Position numbers and translations under genes: made by a program
Shown here: positions 63,279 through 64,000 of the stretch, one piece after another
Numbering within the stretch: the stretch's first letter is position 1
Layout: the number at the start of each line of letters is the position of its first letter
NCBI GenBank assembly: GCA_016936575.1
Contig: JAFGXQ010000128.1
Location: forward strand, 1 to 64,000
Origin: Deltaproteobacteria bacterium
GTDB lineage: Bacteria; Myxococcota_A; Polyangia; JAAYKL01
Direction of reading: 5' to 3'
DNA: 64,000 nucleotides
The notes under the pieces: model-generated
Databases searched by the model: none
Told to the model about the DNA's origin: nothing
Seen by the model: only the letters and a program-made list of their open reading frames with translations

Positions 63279-64000
63279 TTAAAAAGCACTTCCGATGGAG
63301 AAATACCATGCCCACAGGGGCTCATCGAATTCCCGTTTTCGTTTCAGATTGACTCCCACATCAAAGGCCAGGGGACCAACCGGTGTATTGTAGTGCAGGC
63401 CGACACCAGCGACCGGACGCAGCAGGAACGGAGTGAAATCGCCGCTTTCCGTTTTACGCAGGAAGTTCTTTTCATCTCTCCACAAATTTCCGGCTTCTCC
63501 GAACAACACACCTACAATGTTCTTTCCGAAATCGTGTCGAAGCTCCATACGCGCCAGAATCATTGCCTGACCGCCGTAGTCCGGCTGTACATCCCCTTTG
63601 TCATCGTACGTCGGCTGAACATCTTCGGGGAACAGCGTATCGGATTTAAACCCTCTCAAGGTAGAAACACCACCCATATAAAATCGTCTGTCGGCCCATG
63701 TAATCGAATTCTCAATCAGATGAAAAATATATCCCACACTGGTCGACAGCGCCAACACGTTTCCCTTGCCCGCAAATGGGATATAGCCCGACAGCGTGCC
63801 GGAGAAACGTATATACCGTGACCGCTGCATAACCCCTTCTTCCTGTTGTTCAGTGTACTTGTCGAGAGAATGAACGTAATCTCCCCTCAAGTGAAGAAAC
63901 ACCCCTTTGCGAGGATCCAGCGGATTGTCACGAAAATCCAACCCCACGCTCAATCCGGTTACCCAGAACACCGCCCGTCCCGATGGAAGCCGCCCGAAGC
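63279..64000 (-). CDS. Omp85-family outer-membrane protein, C-terminal part (cut by window edge)
   Basis: About 240 residues are visible; the N-terminus, presumably with POTRA domains, lies beyond the window. The frame continues through 64000 without a stop. Strand motifs GGVSTLRGF (the conserved VRGY/F loop of BamA/TamA), LGLDFRDNPLDPRKG-like starts and the final Phe (FSIGSAF) identify the surface-antigen D15 barrel. It could be BamA or a TamA-like paralogue; the missing part decides. It inserts or transports outer-membrane proteins. Confidence 0.88.
   Translation of the reverse strand, partial: FGRLPSGRAVFWVTGLSVGLDFRDNPLDPRKGVFLHLRGDYVHSLDKYTEQQEEGVMQRSRYIRFSGTLSGYIPFAGKGNVLALSTSVGYIFHLIENSITWADRRFYMGGVSTLRGFKSDTLFPEDVQPTYDDKGDVQPDYGGQAMILARMELRHDFGKNIVGVLFGEAGNLWRDEKNFLRKTESGDFTPFLLRPVAGVGLHYNTPVGPLAFDVGVNLKRKREFDEPLWAWYFSIGSAF

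Overview
The window reads as a stretch of chromosome from a Gram-negative bacterium of the broad deltaproteobacterial type (Myxococcota/Bradymonadota/Desulfobacterota-like). This placement is an inference from gene content: many predicted lipoproteins carry long Asp-Ser/Asp-Ala linkers, there are 'NGxDDDxDG' cysteine motifs, outer-membrane barrels ending in Phe, a RecBCD enzyme, a SigR-like ECF module and an anaerobe-type (class I) hybrid cluster protein. No rRNA, tRNA, CRISPR array, prophage or insertion sequence was recognised.

Layout. 0-6 kb: surface lipoproteins with Asp/Ser-rich stalks, an unknown lipoprotein, a Nudix hydrolase and ribosomal protein L28. 6-16 kb: the alpha-2-macroglobulin/penicillin-binding protein 1C pair and a CLC chloride transporter with CBS and RCK_C domains. 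16-23 kb: a soluble chemoreceptor-like protein, an ECF sigma factor with a zinc anti-sigma factor (RsrA ligand spacing plus a membrane anchor), and the divergent grpE-dnaK-dnaJ operon. 23-33 kb: a membrane spermidine-synthase-like protein, two surface proteins, the cinA-thpR-recA-TPR run and citrate synthase. 33-45 kb: a tight same-strand run of seven genes (cyclophilin-like, SMUG1-type uracil-DNA glycosylase, recC, recB, recD, small-molecule kinase, CysQ-like phosphatase) that looks more AT-rich than its surroundings. 45-49 kb: a nitrosative-stress block (ferredoxin, hcp, Rrf2 regulator) and thioredoxin. 49-64 kb: an envelope-rich region with an expansin-like lipoprotein, two alkaline-phosphatase-superfamily lipoproteins fused to TPR or MORN repeats, more Asp/Ser stalk proteins, a CBM9/DUF5916 outer-membrane barrel and a truncated Omp85 protein.

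Functional themes are envelope surveillance and display, genome maintenance (RecA, RecBCD, SMUG1) and redox/proteostasis control. The best candidates for something undescribed are: the seven-gene RecCBD/glycosylase/kinase/phosphatase operon; a shared short Cys-containing C-terminal tail on two secreted Asp/Ser-stalk proteins, which may be a sorting signal; the membrane-anchored RsrA-like anti-sigma factor whose sigma gene has a consensus-like SigR-type promoter; and the MORN-phosphatase-superfamily fusion lipoprotein.
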